This document shows, one piece after another, positions 1-10,515 of a stretch of DNA of 64,000 nucleotides. The translations under genes and the position numbers were made by a program. The stretch's first letter is position 1. Each line of letters begins with the position of its first letter. The stretch is from contig NRSV01000025.1 of NCBI GenBank assembly GCA_002286855.1, positions 310,001 through 374,000 of the forward strand, given 5' to 3'. Source of the stretch: Bipolaris cookei (lineage: Eukaryota; Ascomycota; Dothideomycetes; Pleosporales; Pleosporaceae). The notes beneath the pieces were generated by a model that was given only the letters and a program-made list of their open reading frames with translations, made no database searches and was not told the origin of the DNA.

Positions 1-1404
1 GGTACTATCTGGAGCTAGTTGCTGGAGTAAAGGACCAGTGGGTACGCTGAAGGAGAAGTGAGATGAGTATGCGTATTTTCCGTATTTTGCCTCTGTGGCT
101 TTGAGGGGCCAGGGGCAGAATTGGCCGGTGGAGAGGAGGAAGTGGTGATTTGGATAGTTGCAGAGAATGTGCATTGGTGGTTTGACTGAGGTTATTGCAT
201 GGGGTACGCTGCGCGGCAGTGGTCTTTCTTGGGATGTCCAGAAGGCGTGGGTTGATGGGAGGGATAGCGCGAGGAAGGATTTCATGGCCCAGTAAGGGGA
301 TTGTGGGCTGTTGTAGTCTTCGCTCAGGTACATGTTTGGGTATGCGAAGCCGATGGTGAGGGTGCCGTCGCTGTTGAAGATGTCCGGCTTGGTGGCCCAC
401 CAGCGGAAGTGGCGGAGGAGAAGTCCTTTGATTACGCCCCATTCATCCAAAGGTGCGGGCAGAGAGACGTCTGCAAAGGCGATGGCGGACCAGAAGCCCG
501 CGAGGGCAAAGCGGTATGTGAGACTGCGGCCAAAGGGGATAGCGGCGCCTAGATGGGTAAATCAGTAGCCATGTATCAGACGGGAAACTTTGGATTCCAA
601 GTAATACATACCGTTAGAATCAAAGTACCGCCAAAAACACATTGCAAACTCCCTCGCTCGACTTCGAAATCGCTCGCACCGCTCCGGATCCAGATCTCCC
701 GCCATCTTCACATATACCAGCTGCGAAAACTGAATCGCAAAGCTTCCAGAGTAGTAGTCCGCCTGGCGTCCCTCATCATTCCACATCCCATCCGCCGCCC
801 ATCCCTCCCCTATATAAAATTCCTCCATGAGATCTAAATCCGCTTGCATAGCCCCCAGCACTTCTTCCCTCGGCACACCACACACCTGTACCAGCGCCAG
901 ATTCGTCATAACCCTAAACCAAAGCCAATTCGTCGTCGGAAAATCCTTCCCATTGATCGTGCTTAACCACACGGTAATATTCCCTCTCGCCCGCTCCGTC
1001 TGCGCGTAAAACATCGTCTCCGGCGCTGCCAGCAGCGCAAAAGAAATAATCTCCATTTCTACCATGCGCTGGTCGCGCAACACCACAGGACCCCAGTACT
1101 CTGGATGGTCGGGGTCTGTTCCGTTTGCTAGACCCCTAGCAAAAGGCCCAATCGTTTCCTTCTTTTCATCGGGACTCAGTGTGTTTGCATGCGCCAAAGC
1201 GCCAATGGCCCAGAGCGGGCGCGCGTAGCCTTCGAGTTGCGCGGCGACATCGTCAAAGTGCGTGCCTGTTGCTAAGGCGAGTTTGATGCGCGCGCCGCTC
1301 GGCGAATGGTATGGGGTTAATGAATAAATTAAGGTTCTGGCTGCGGCTTGAAATTGATCACGGGTTTGGAACGGGTTGTCGGAGAAGCCTGGGAGCGGTG
1401 GCAT
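1..1404 (-). CDS. DUF2264 family protein, 3' end cut by window edge
   Basis: Two exons are visible: 1404-612 and 548-1 (continuing off the window). They are joined across a 63-nt intron (611-549) with donor GTATGT and acceptor CTAG. The frame runs cleanly over the junction (FDSNG|AAIPFGRSLTYRF). The start is the first ATG (1404-1402), giving MPPLPGFSDNPF. Trp/Tyr-rich helical segments and PLWAIGALAHA-type motifs match DUF2264, a predicted (alpha/alpha)6-barrel family related to polysaccharide-active enzymes. I recall, without certainty, that members were linked to GH154 glucuronidases. No signal peptide is obvious, so a cytosolic role on imported oligosaccharides is possible. The gene is divergent from a Zn2Cys6 regulator, which may control it (inference). 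Family assignment is firm; substrate is unknown. Confidence 0.85.
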
Positions 1405-1890
1405 GTTATTATCAATCCTCCTTTTTCATTACTTGTGTGGAAACCGTAAGATGCTGACACGGGGCGACTATGTAGGTTTGTATAGTATTAGTGTTTTCTT
1501 GATAATCTTTCAAGGATACTACGTAGTTATTCACCGGGTTCTGCCAGGCAGTGGCTGGTAAAACGGTTGCGCGCGCCTTGCATATCAACCAACCCTTTTT
1601 CCCCGCATTCGACCAAAAAAGGTTGCAAGTCCGATGCTGCAGTTGCCTCCCCCGAGGTACAGCATTCCCCCCCTTGCCCCCAGATTGACCTGTCCACGCG
1701 TTGGTAAAGTAGAGTTTAAGTGCGGAAAATCTGCGAGCTCATTAAAAGTGGACTGATGGACCGAAATGAGTGCTAGTTCCGCGGGAGTCGCGTGTGGAGT
1801 GACTTTTGTGATTTATCCCGATGCCCGTTCATTGTATTCCTCTAGCCCGCTACTTCTTCCTTTTTGAACAATAAAAACGCCTCTTTCGAG
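1405..1890. promoter_or_regulatory. Bidirectional promoter region between DUF2264 gene and Zn2Cys6 regulator
   Basis: This 0.5-kb gap lies between two divergent start codons. It contains C-rich and pyrimidine tracts around 1600-1690 and no credible ORF. No specific operator could be assigned by eye. Confidence 0.5.
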
Positions 1891-1902
1891 ATGTCGCGCT
1901 GA
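1891..1902 (+). promoter_or_regulatory. Minimal uORF overlapping the regulator start codon
   Basis: ATG TCG CGC TGA encodes Met-Ser-Arg-stop. The last A of the stop is also the A of the main start ATG (TGATG at 1900-1904). A ribosome finishing the uORF sits directly on the main start codon, so this could act through termination-reinitiation or leaky scanning. Whether the transcript begins upstream of 1891 cannot be seen. Confidence 0.5.
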
Positions 1903-4648
1903 TGTCCGCTAGCTGGACCAATTACTCGGCTGGCAATGGCAGCCAAGCAGCAGCACACGAAGACGATGGCCCGGTCTCGGTAGCAGGCGATATCCCTGCC
2001 TGCGTCAGCTGCAAGCAGCGCAAGTTGCGTTGCTCGCGTGAACTGCCTTCGTGTACTCATTGTCTGAGGCTCTGTACGTCGTTGCGTTAATAGTAGCGAT
2101 ATGGTCGTCGCTGACCTCACATGCAGCCTCCGAGTGTGTGTACCAGCCAAAGAACAAGCCTGGCCTTAAGCCAGGCGCTGTTGAAGCCTTGACCCGCCGC
2201 GTTGGTATGCCGATCTGATATCTTTCTGGGTTTGTGTGCAACGCGTCTTACAATCTACAGCATTTCTGGAAAAGATCCTTTTGGACGAAAACGGTCAGGT
2301 TCGTGCGCGTTATGTAGATGAGGATGCAACGACTAAAGGGCAGGCCATCGTTCATGAGACGCCACCCACGACCACGACAGAAGCCGCGTTTCGTGTCCAT
2401 GAGCAGCCTCAATCCAGCAAGCCTACTCCTGAAAACCGCTACGTGGAGATTCCGAGAGAAAGTGCACCAGAAGTACCCAAGGAAGAGAGCATGGCGCCTA
2501 ATCCTTTGAAAAGAAGACACGACACGCCCGTTCCTGAGAGTTGGCTCTTCCCGTTTGCAGATGTCGACATTGCTCAACACCTTCCGTCTCAGCCACTTCT
2601 CGAGAAGCTCGTGGACTTCTTCTGCATCTCTTTCCACCATTGGATCCCATATATTCACAAGGCGCGGCTCCAGATACGAGTGCGTCAAGGCTCACAGGAT
2701 CCCGGCCATGTGCTCGTTCTCCACGCTCTAGTCGCCGTTGCTTTGCGACATATGGAACCCAGTGTGCTCTTCTTGGATTCCGACCAGATCTACCAGCAAA
2801 TAAACATCTCGCGCGTGATTGTGGAAACACATGCGATGCGAAATGTTACCATTGAGAGCCTGCAGGCCCTAATCTTCCTTGTATTTGATCTCTTAAACGA
2901 TGGCCAGCCACAGAAGGCTTGGCCACTGATTGGATCGCTCACTAGAACGATTGACTACCTTCAGCTTACTACTGAGCCGTCGCTCTTACATTCCAAATCA
3001 CTAATGGCACCTGTGCGTCTAGTAAAGCCTTCGAACGACTGGACGGAGCTGGAAGAACGCCGGAGACTGTTCTGGATCATCTTCTTGCTTGATCGATTTT
3101 GTTCGGCATCTACGGGGTGGAATACCAGTCTCACCGCAGAAGATGTTCATCGTCGATTACCAGCAGACGGAGGCTATTTTACCCGTGAGGAGCCTGTCAC
3201 CACTCCGTATTTTGGTACGTAAGCATACTTGATCGACGTCTCAGAGAGAAATGTGTATATCGATCTTCCAGCTTCGCTAACAACTCATCACAGGAATTTG
3301 GAACAAAGCAGCAGCTCGCATCGGACGCTCATTAGCAAACGTACCTGCTCAGTACAATGAGGATGACCCTGGAACAGACCTTCCCCCAGGTGCCAGTCCA
3401 AATTCTACCAACAGCTACATAGACGCATCTAAACTTGGCGCTTTCGCGTATTGCGTTGAAGCAACCGAGAGTCTGAGTCAAGTGACCACATTCTTCCTCC
3501 AGCAACGGATCAACTGGCAAGACAAAGAGCATGCAGTCAGCTGGCTGACGCGGTTCAAAGAGCTGGATCTTCGGCTCGTTCAGTGGAAGATGTTTCTACC
3601 ACCCAGATGGAAGGACTCCAACATATCAGCTGATCGGGCAGTGGTAGACATGGACCCTAATCTGACTCTAGCACACATTACTCACAACACATCGATGATA
3701 CTGTTACATCACCCAATTGGATACCCCCCTAAAGAATGGAATGACTTTGTCGCGCTCCCTAAAGAATGCAGTGCGCAAACATGCGAGCTCGCTGCTGTTG
3801 AAACTTCCAACATCGTCAACAAGTTCCTAACCCACACCCCCATACCCTTTGTCAACGTGCAATTCTCCTTTTGCGCCTTCGTTGCCGCCAAAGCCCTACT
3901 ATTCGGCCACCAAGCCACCCGGCGCCCTCTCCAACCCGAGTTCAACCGCCTAGTCCACGACCTCTGGGAAATGGCCACCCGCTGGCAAAAAAGCTGCGAC
4001 ACCAACCAGCGCCCCAACAACCAAGCCGGCATGTACGCCGACCAACTCGAGCGACTCCGAGAAGCCTGCTACCACGCCCCACATTTCCGCTTCGATTTCT
4101 ACGACCACAGTGGCATAGCATTATACCCTCAACACTTTGCGAGCCCAACCTACGCACCCACCCCGCAAACCCGCCCGAACAGTTCCGCCACCGAACAACC
4201 CATAAAGCACCACACCCGCAAAACCAGCCTCAACACCCCCCAACTAACCCTAAGCCCAAGCACTAAACCACCACCACCACCACCACCACAAGACTCACTC
4301 CACCACACACTCACCTCCCCAACCTGCTACATCCCCCACCCACACCCAACCCACCTCTCCCCGCCCGCCCCCCAAACTCCCATATATAAATCCCCACACA
4401 TGCCCCAAACACCTTCCTACCCTCATCCTCCTCCTCCCGCAATCTACCACGCCGTACCTGCATCTGGCGGTGCGCCCTACAATACTACTGTGCTGGGAGC
4501 ACAGGGCACGCAGCAGAGTGTGCAGGATCAATCACTGTTGAATCTTTCGGATGCGTTTATGGATTCTCATTTTCTGGACATGGATCGCGTTATTACGTTT
4601 GAGGAGGCGAGTTTTCTGTTGCCGGGGGATGGGTTTAGGTGGCAGTGA
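1902..4648 (+). CDS. Zn2Cys6 fungal transcription factor with fungal_trans domain
   Basis: Exons are 1902-2073, 2127-2204, 2261-3214 and 3294-4648; all junctions keep frame. The N-terminal binuclear zinc cluster reads C-X2-C-X6-C-X6-C-X2-C-X6-C, starting at CVSCKQRKLRC. Intron 1 separates cysteines 5 and 6. A linker and a short leucine coil (RRVAFLEKIL) follow. The middle contains the fungal-specific transcription factor domain (PF04082), with motifs such as ELEERRRLFWIIFLLDRF. The C-terminal third is rich in Pro, Thr and His, with a (CCA)n-encoded proline run near 4266-4288, probably disordered or activating. It is a nuclear DNA-binding regulator. Its target is unknown; the divergent DUF2264 gene is the obvious candidate. 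A 3-codon uORF abuts its start. Confidence 0.93.
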
Positions 4649-4929
4649 AAGAGACGTGCAAGGATGGGAAGGGGGAGTGGCTTGCGTCTTGGAAGTAAGA
4701 ATGTTGTTGGAGTACCTGGTATTTCGCTTTGTGTGATACTCGCTTGCGTTGACAAACAAGGGATTTCGTGAGACACAGTTGGGTGGAGGAGGGAGAGAAA
4801 GAAAGGAAGAGATAATGCAGGATACATTTGGTCTTTGCTACATACCATCGCCAGATTGAGAATTTATCATGGGACGGTAACTCCGCATGGTTTTAAGAAA
4901 CTGTTTGGTACCCCCTTATTATCTGTATA

Positions 4930-5193
4930 GTGCTAGCCATGGATAAAATCAAGTCTGATTTTCTTAGCTCCATGTCTCACGAAACACGGATGCCTCTGCA
5001 CGGAATCCTTTCGGCACTGACAGTGGCGAGACAAGTGTTTTACAAGCTATTTCGCTACAAGACTGATGCTTCACACCCACAACAACTACAAGCAATAGTC
5101 CGACTTCCGACACTACACCAGGCTCCTCCCGCGGCGTACCAAAAGCCCACCCTTCTGCCGCTCAACCATTGGTGTACACATCCAGCCACATAA
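4930..5193 (+). pseudogene. Histidine-kinase H-box remnant
   Basis: Residues DKIKSDFLSSMSHETRMPLH match the dimerisation/phosphoacceptor H-box of fungal hybrid histidine kinases, which typically carry SHELRSPLHGIL. The acceptor His and the flanking Phe-Leu-Ser-Ser are kept. After GILSALT the similarity stops and the frame runs into unrelated sequence. No HATPase N/G boxes or receiver domain follow in any frame I checked. The open frame is just 87 codons and starts at a GTG (an ATG lies at 4939). I read it as a fossil fragment of a sensor kinase rather than a working gene. A chance match of this length and order is unlikely. Confidence 0.6.
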
Positions 5194-5568
5194 CCTCATA
5201 CTCTCCTTTTCTGGTAACCCCATACATCCCATTCAATCGTTAGTGTCATTGCCCCGTTCAGGATCGTACTCCATGAGCGCATCCAAGTCCTCCTCAGACT
5301 TGTGGGCTGGATATGCTATGTGAGGAAGAATATGCCAGAGTGGGGCGAATCGAGCGTTGAGTTCGTATTAAGATGCGCTATGGAGACAGTGCGGCCTTTG
5401 TGGGAAGAGTGAAAGAGCCAAGACAACAGCCGTATGCAAACCTTTTAGGTAAAGTCCATAATCTTCTGAATGCTCAACAGGTGATTGTGCATGATTGACA
5501 TCAATTCATTAAACCATTGTCGTAGCTCTGAATATCGTTTGCGAGACGACGCTTGCGCTTCCAGTCGA
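5194..5568. other. Gene-free stretch downstream of DCTN6
   Basis: This probably holds the DCTN6 3' UTR. A minus-strand open stretch at about 5230-5370 ends in an acidic tail before TGA. It has no start codon or family match, so it is not called as a gene. Confidence 0.4.
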
Positions 5569-6315
5569 TCACGGTGCCCACTTGGCAATATTGTTCGGAA
5601 TCAATCTCTTGAACATGTCCAGCTGCTTTGCATGCACCGTCATTTTCGCATTCAGAATCTCCGGTCGTAACTGTAGTGTACGATCGATGCGCTGCTGGGA
5701 GCCGCTAAAGACGACCGTATAGTCTGGTAAATGAGCATTCGGGGGCAGGAAAGACGCAGCTGTGATAGTGCAATACTACACATAACGTTTTAGCGCTTGG
5801 AAAACTATCAAGTTGTGATGGAGTGGGGTGCGTACCTTTCCAATGATGCTACCCCTCCCTATCACAGCACCGACTTCAATCACAGTGCCTTCGCCTACCT
5901 CGGCAGCTTCAACTACTGCATTCGATTCAACTACCACATTCCTTCCGAGTACTGTTCCCTCGCTCCTCATAGATTCTCTAACATTCGTATTACTGCGTGC
6001 CGACATGTTGGTACGCCGACCTTCACCATCCAGTTCAGATCCCATGCCCACGCCGACTTTTGCTCGCTCGAAAATAACACATCCTTCATCCAACACGACG
6101 GGCGCCAATGCGCTGCTGAGCTTGCTATGTGGGTGCAGTACGGTATTCGGGCCAATCGTTATCGGGTGAAGGCCGGTAAGTTGCGCGTGCTGGGCAATAA
6201 GGACGGAAGAGTCTAGCACAATCGATGACGGTTTCGGAAGGAGAGATGTGCGTTTTGGGGCTCCTGACACACGACGATCCGATGTGGGACGGCCTGTAGT
6301 TAGTTGAGCAGACAT
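5569..6315 (-). CDS. DCTN6: Dynactin subunit 6 (p27), left-handed beta-helix
   Basis: Exon 1 is 6315-5836 and exon 2 is 5775-5569. They are joined across a 60-nt intron with donor GTACGC and acceptor TGTAG, reading GSIIGK|YCTITAASF. The start is the first ATG (6315); an upstream in-frame GTG at 6327 is not needed. The protein is about 228 aa and shows hexapeptide-repeat turns (ITIGPNTVLHP, GTVIEVGAVIGRGSIIG) typical of the p25/p27 left-handed beta-helix subunits. The N-terminal pattern fits p27/DCTN6 better than p25. It belongs to the pointed-end complex of dynactin, which adapts dynein to cargo such as endosomes and nuclei. A serine/basic N-terminal extension of about 30 residues precedes the helix. 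Confidence 0.85.
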
Positions 6316-6709
6316 TTGTGAGGTCACTGTCTGTGTGTGTAATTCAAGAGAACTGGAGTTGCAATCAGTAGACGCATGCGAAAACGCGCTACGGCGTTAG
6401 CGTATCGCCGAGTCACATGATACGTGCTCTAGTAGGTGAATGTAGTACTGAATCTCTAGTGTTCTTATCATTTTCCATGTCCCATAGTTATATTCAATAG
6501 CATAGACACATCTCATCTACACAAGCTCACAGTGAACTTCATGTGTTAAAGGGGTGGGTATCTCATAAACATGCATTACTACGTATCACATCCATTCATC
6601 CTGTATACTGCAGACGACCAATGTAGTCATCCCGTAGGCGACATATGCTCGATCTATTAAATCAAAAACCATGCCAAGCCATGCAAACAGATAACCAACC
6701 GTTCAAACA
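6316..6709. other. Gene-free stretch
   Basis: Intergenic sequence between the DCTN6 start and the end of the small acidic ORF. It is AT-richer than its neighbours, and nothing recognisable is seen. Confidence 0.5.
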
Positions 6710-7236
6710 CTACACCACAAACTTCCGCGCTCCATCACCACTCGTCTCATTGCCTTCCCCATCACTGTCAAGATCTGCTTTCTCAGGGCTAGCACACTTC
6801 TCTGGAGAGTTTCTCCCCGATTCATGACCTCCCTCTCCTTGTTCTTCGCCGCTGTGCATGCTATCGTCGTCAGATGAGTCTTCAATGCCTTCAAACATGC
6901 GAGCAAAACGCTGGTGGCCTTCGCGTTCTTCCTCTTCTTGCGTCTTTGGCAATGAATCATCGTCTAGGTCGTCCTCTGCGTCACGTGTCAATTCGAGTTG
7001 GGCCTTGCGTTGGGCGAGCCGAAGAGCGAATTGGCGACGCGCTCGCGAGGGCGGTACTTGCAGAGGCTGTGGGATGCTTGACTGGAAGGGGTTGTGTCAG
7101 TATAACAAGTCAAGGGCTAGTGTAAATGCTGCTCGGCGAGACGGAGATGGAACGCAACCAAAAGAAATTACAAGGGAAGACTTATATTGAACAAGTAAAC
7201 ATGATGGAGAGATGAAGACGGCGGTGGGGAGGGCAT
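6710..7236 (-). CDS. Small acidic protein, or alternative terminal exon of the SAPS gene
   Basis: The clear coding block is 7081-6710. It opens at an acceptor TTCCAG preceded by an ACTGAC branch site and begins SSIPQPLQVPPSRARRQF. It then continues as an acidic Ser/Asp/Glu tail (MFEGIEDSSDDDSMHSGEE) to TAG. Two models are possible. In the first, a separate 135-aa gene starts at ATG 7236 with a short exon 7236-7201 and a weak GTTTAC donor. In the second, this is the last exon of the upstream SAPS gene, using a GTGGGT donor near 7530 like that of SAPS intron 1, with a 0.4-kb intron. I cannot decide between them. I recognise no family with confidence. Confidence 0.4.
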
Positions 7237-7497
7237 GCTAGATCATGGAAATCATCTTTTCACACAAAGGAAATGATGAAAAACCACATCTCACGATGTG
7301 TATTACTACATGTATCATACACCCTGTTGGATGGCCGAGGAATGTATGTACAGAAGAAATGATGTTCGTTTCATGGGTCCAGCATGCGAGTCCTCTGCCA
7401 GTCCCAACTCATGATACAAACAGGTATAAGAAAAGGAAACGCACCAAGGGCGGAAAACGATCGTGGTGGTAGTGTGTGTATGGTCGGGGCGATGTGA

Positions 7498-10400
7498 TTA
7501 TCGATAGTCCATATCAGCATCGTCAAATGAGATTTCACCCACTTGTTCGGAGTCGTCGACAGGCCCCTGTCGTTCCCGTTCTCTCTCGGTGTCGACATCG
7601 TCCATGTCTTCGTCTTCTTCATCACTCGAGTTAGTAAAGCCACTAAGCAAGGAGCCACCGCTGAAGGTGTACCCACCACCTCCAGTGTCACCAGCATTGG
7701 TGAGCTCCATGCTGTCGAGGCCTATAGCACCGTTGCCGGCGAGGCTAGCGTTGGAGAGCCCCCCACTATCGCCTACAAAGTTATTCGCTGCGTTGACAGC
7801 ATTGAGCACCGCTTGTCGTGGGCCAACGCTCATGTCAGGTCGTACTCCTCCGAGGATGGCATTGTCTCGTTCTCGTGTCTCGGCCAGGACGTGTTCGACG
7901 TAATGCACCCACTCCTCAGCGTGGACCTTTTCCAGGACCATGGGTGATAGGACTTCATCCGTGTGTCGCTCAGTAAACTTGAGCACTTCTTCTGCAATCA
8001 AGGTAAGATGACCCATGTATCCTAGTCGCATGTGTGTTTCCTTGTGCGACTTGTCGCTCTCTTCTTGTCCCTTGATGATTCGTTCAGTTATGGCGCCGCT
8101 GTCGAATAGGTTAATTGCTAATTGCCGGTTGTACCCATGTTCCATCTGGCCGTTGAACACCTGTTGAACAACGTCATATACCACATTGTGTAGAAAGTTG
8201 TTCCAAGGGAAACGAAAGAAGAAGTCCTGCAGGTGTTAGGAGTTGTAACCAGTGGTCTAAATGAGAGCTTACAAGTATAGTTGGCACAACTCTGTTCTCG
8301 ACAAATGTAATTTTCAACAAATCGCCAACCACGGGCGTTCCGTCGATATCGACCTCGAAACCTACAATCTCTTCTGTGCTTCCAAATACCACAGAGCGGA
8401 CGCTTTGAGTTTCGTCAATCGGGGTAATCTCAGAAAGATCCGACTCCGGTACAGGTGCAGTGAACCGTGAAGTATCGACCTTCGCGGGCGAGGAGCTATT
8501 GTCACGGTTCTTACCCGCAAAAAGCGGTGCTGGTTTATCGTCAGGGTGAGGTGATAGAGGAGGATCTGGTAGATCGAGGTTGCTAGACTCTGAGGTCTGA
8601 TTGAGTTGCTGTGTTAGCAGAGATGGCGAGGACTTGGCCTCAGTCTCAGGTTTCTCGATCTTTGCAGATTCCTGGGGCTCCCGACGATCGTTCATAACAG
8701 TATCGTTACCCAGACCGAGATCGTCAACCTTGGCTGTTAGGCCTGCTGACGTGGGGGATTCTGCATCGTCTACAGGCTTGGCGGGAGAAGGAGCCGCTTG
8801 AGAAGACGCAGTAGAGTCTTTGGGTGGTGTGAGAGGCTCATCGACGAATTCACCGTCGTCACCCACGGCTTTGCTGATGGATGTTTCCTTAGGCGCATCC
8901 CTAGGAGCCGCTTTGGGTGAAGGTTCCAATGGCTCGCCAATCTGCTCCTTGTCGTTTGCAATCTCTTTTGGGTCTTCAACAGCGACCTCTGGCGCAACAA
9001 CTTTTTCAAAATCATCCTCGGAACTGTTCTGCACATGCAGAGGCTTAATCTCAGCAGGCGAGTCCATGGATGGGGCGCGCGCGTGATGGAACCCTTGACT
9101 GTCGACACTGGTGGAGAAATCGCCTGGGTTCCCGGGGTTAGCTGAAGTTAGTTTACCGTCGGCTTTCAAACGTTCTCGTTCGGCGTCTCGTCTTCGGACT
9201 TCGGACTCACTACCGCGCTCATTGAGCAGCGCCATGTTGCTACAGTGTAGCAATTCAGCCATTAGCTCACAAGTCTTGAAGCGGTCGAACCCGAGAGGCT
9301 CTATCTTGTCACCAAAGGCCGTCTTGAGCTCTCGCTTCTTCCTTGTGATAGTGCCGTCTGATTCTGTCACTACTTGGCTGGAGCTATTGACCAGCTCCAT
9401 GAACTGTGGAATATGATTTGCAAACTGTCGAAGTAGCGTTCCCAAGTAGATGGGGTCTGAGTTCTTGGGCACTGGTCCGATTTGGTTCTCCAAGTCGTAG
9501 TCGGAATTGTTTTTTCGGATGACCTCGATGATGATGCCCACGCCGACAGTAAGTGGGTTACCGCCGTGGAGCATGTACTCTATCAATTGCTTAAGACATG
9601 ACTCGGAAACAAGTTGCCGAGTAAGCTCATTTGGCCCAATCACCGACTGGTCCTGTGTTGTAGCGTTGGCAGATATAGTAATGATAGCTTTGAGGAAATC
9701 GCCAGCCGATGTTTGAGTGGAGGTTGATTGGTCTGGTCGAAGGAAGGCAATCAATCGTGGGACGAGATCCTGCTGTTGTAACCACTGCGCTTTTGTCAGT
9801 CCTGCCTGTCGGTCTGAATGGCTGCACCCACATCAACAATGCCTTGGCCGCCTTCGCTCTTCTCAAGGCTGATAATCTTCAGCAACAAGTCCATGATAAC
9901 CGGGCAGTCAACGTGTTGGAGCATGTCTGACACAACGTTGTCCAGAGACTTGAAGAAGTCGAGCATCTCCTCCATCTTGCGGTCGAGTAGCGACTCGTTA
10001 ACTTTGGTGAAGTAACCGGCCTGGACAGGGTCAAGCGGGGCAGGCTGTTTGATGTAGGCCCAGAACTGGCGCAGGCTCTCCTGGTTCTCGAGCACGGCTT
10101 CTGATATGGACCATACTTCAGAGGATAGGATTTCGCATGATACGTAAGCGTACTTCATCCGCTGGCGCTCCTCCTTGCTCTCCTCGGTGTCGCCTGCGTC
10201 CGACTTTGTGGTCGAGGTTGAGCGGGCCCTGACTCTGCCAAAGAAGCCAGCCCGGCTGGGACTCCTCGCCTCGTGCACCAGCGAGCTTCCGGCGTCGTCG
10301 TCGTGGGGCAGGTTGGGCCTGGCAGCGATGACATAGCGCAGCAGGCGCTCCAAGACATTTTCGTCACGAAGGTATTCTATAAGCTTCGAGTTCTGCTGCT

Positions 10401-10515
10401 TGAGCTCCTGTATCAGGTCCGACTCGTCCAGCAGCTCTTCGACGGTGACATCGGGCTTGTCGAGAATGCTGTCCAGCGACGACAGCTGTGCGTAGCCGCC
10501 AAAGCGCCAGAACAT
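7498..10515 (-). CDS. SAPS-domain phosphatase-associated protein (Sit4/PP6 regulatory subunit)
   Basis: Exons are 10515-9832, 9784-8273 and 8226-7498, with 47- and 46-nt introns. The donors are GTGGGT and GTAAGC. Frame closes at 975 codons including the stop. The start is ATG 10515 (MFWRFGGYAQLSSLDSIL). Residues 1-240, then WLQQQDLVPRLIAFLRP and HVVEVVKK-like helical repeats, match the SAPS family (yeast Sap155/185/190/4, fission yeast Ekc1, human PPP6R). These bind the Sit4/PP6 catalytic subunit and steer it in cell cycle and nutrient signalling. A long Ser/Pro/Asp/Glu linker (about 8400-9100) interrupts the domain. The second half resumes with DFFFRFPWNNFLHNVVYD. The acidic C-terminus ends at TAA 7500-7498 unless splicing continues into the 7081-6710 block. 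Confidence 0.88.

Noticed and set aside
5230..5375. Minus-strand open stretch with an acidic C-terminal tail
   Set aside because: No start codon, no recognisable family and no supporting upstream exon; an opposite-strand frame is equally open.
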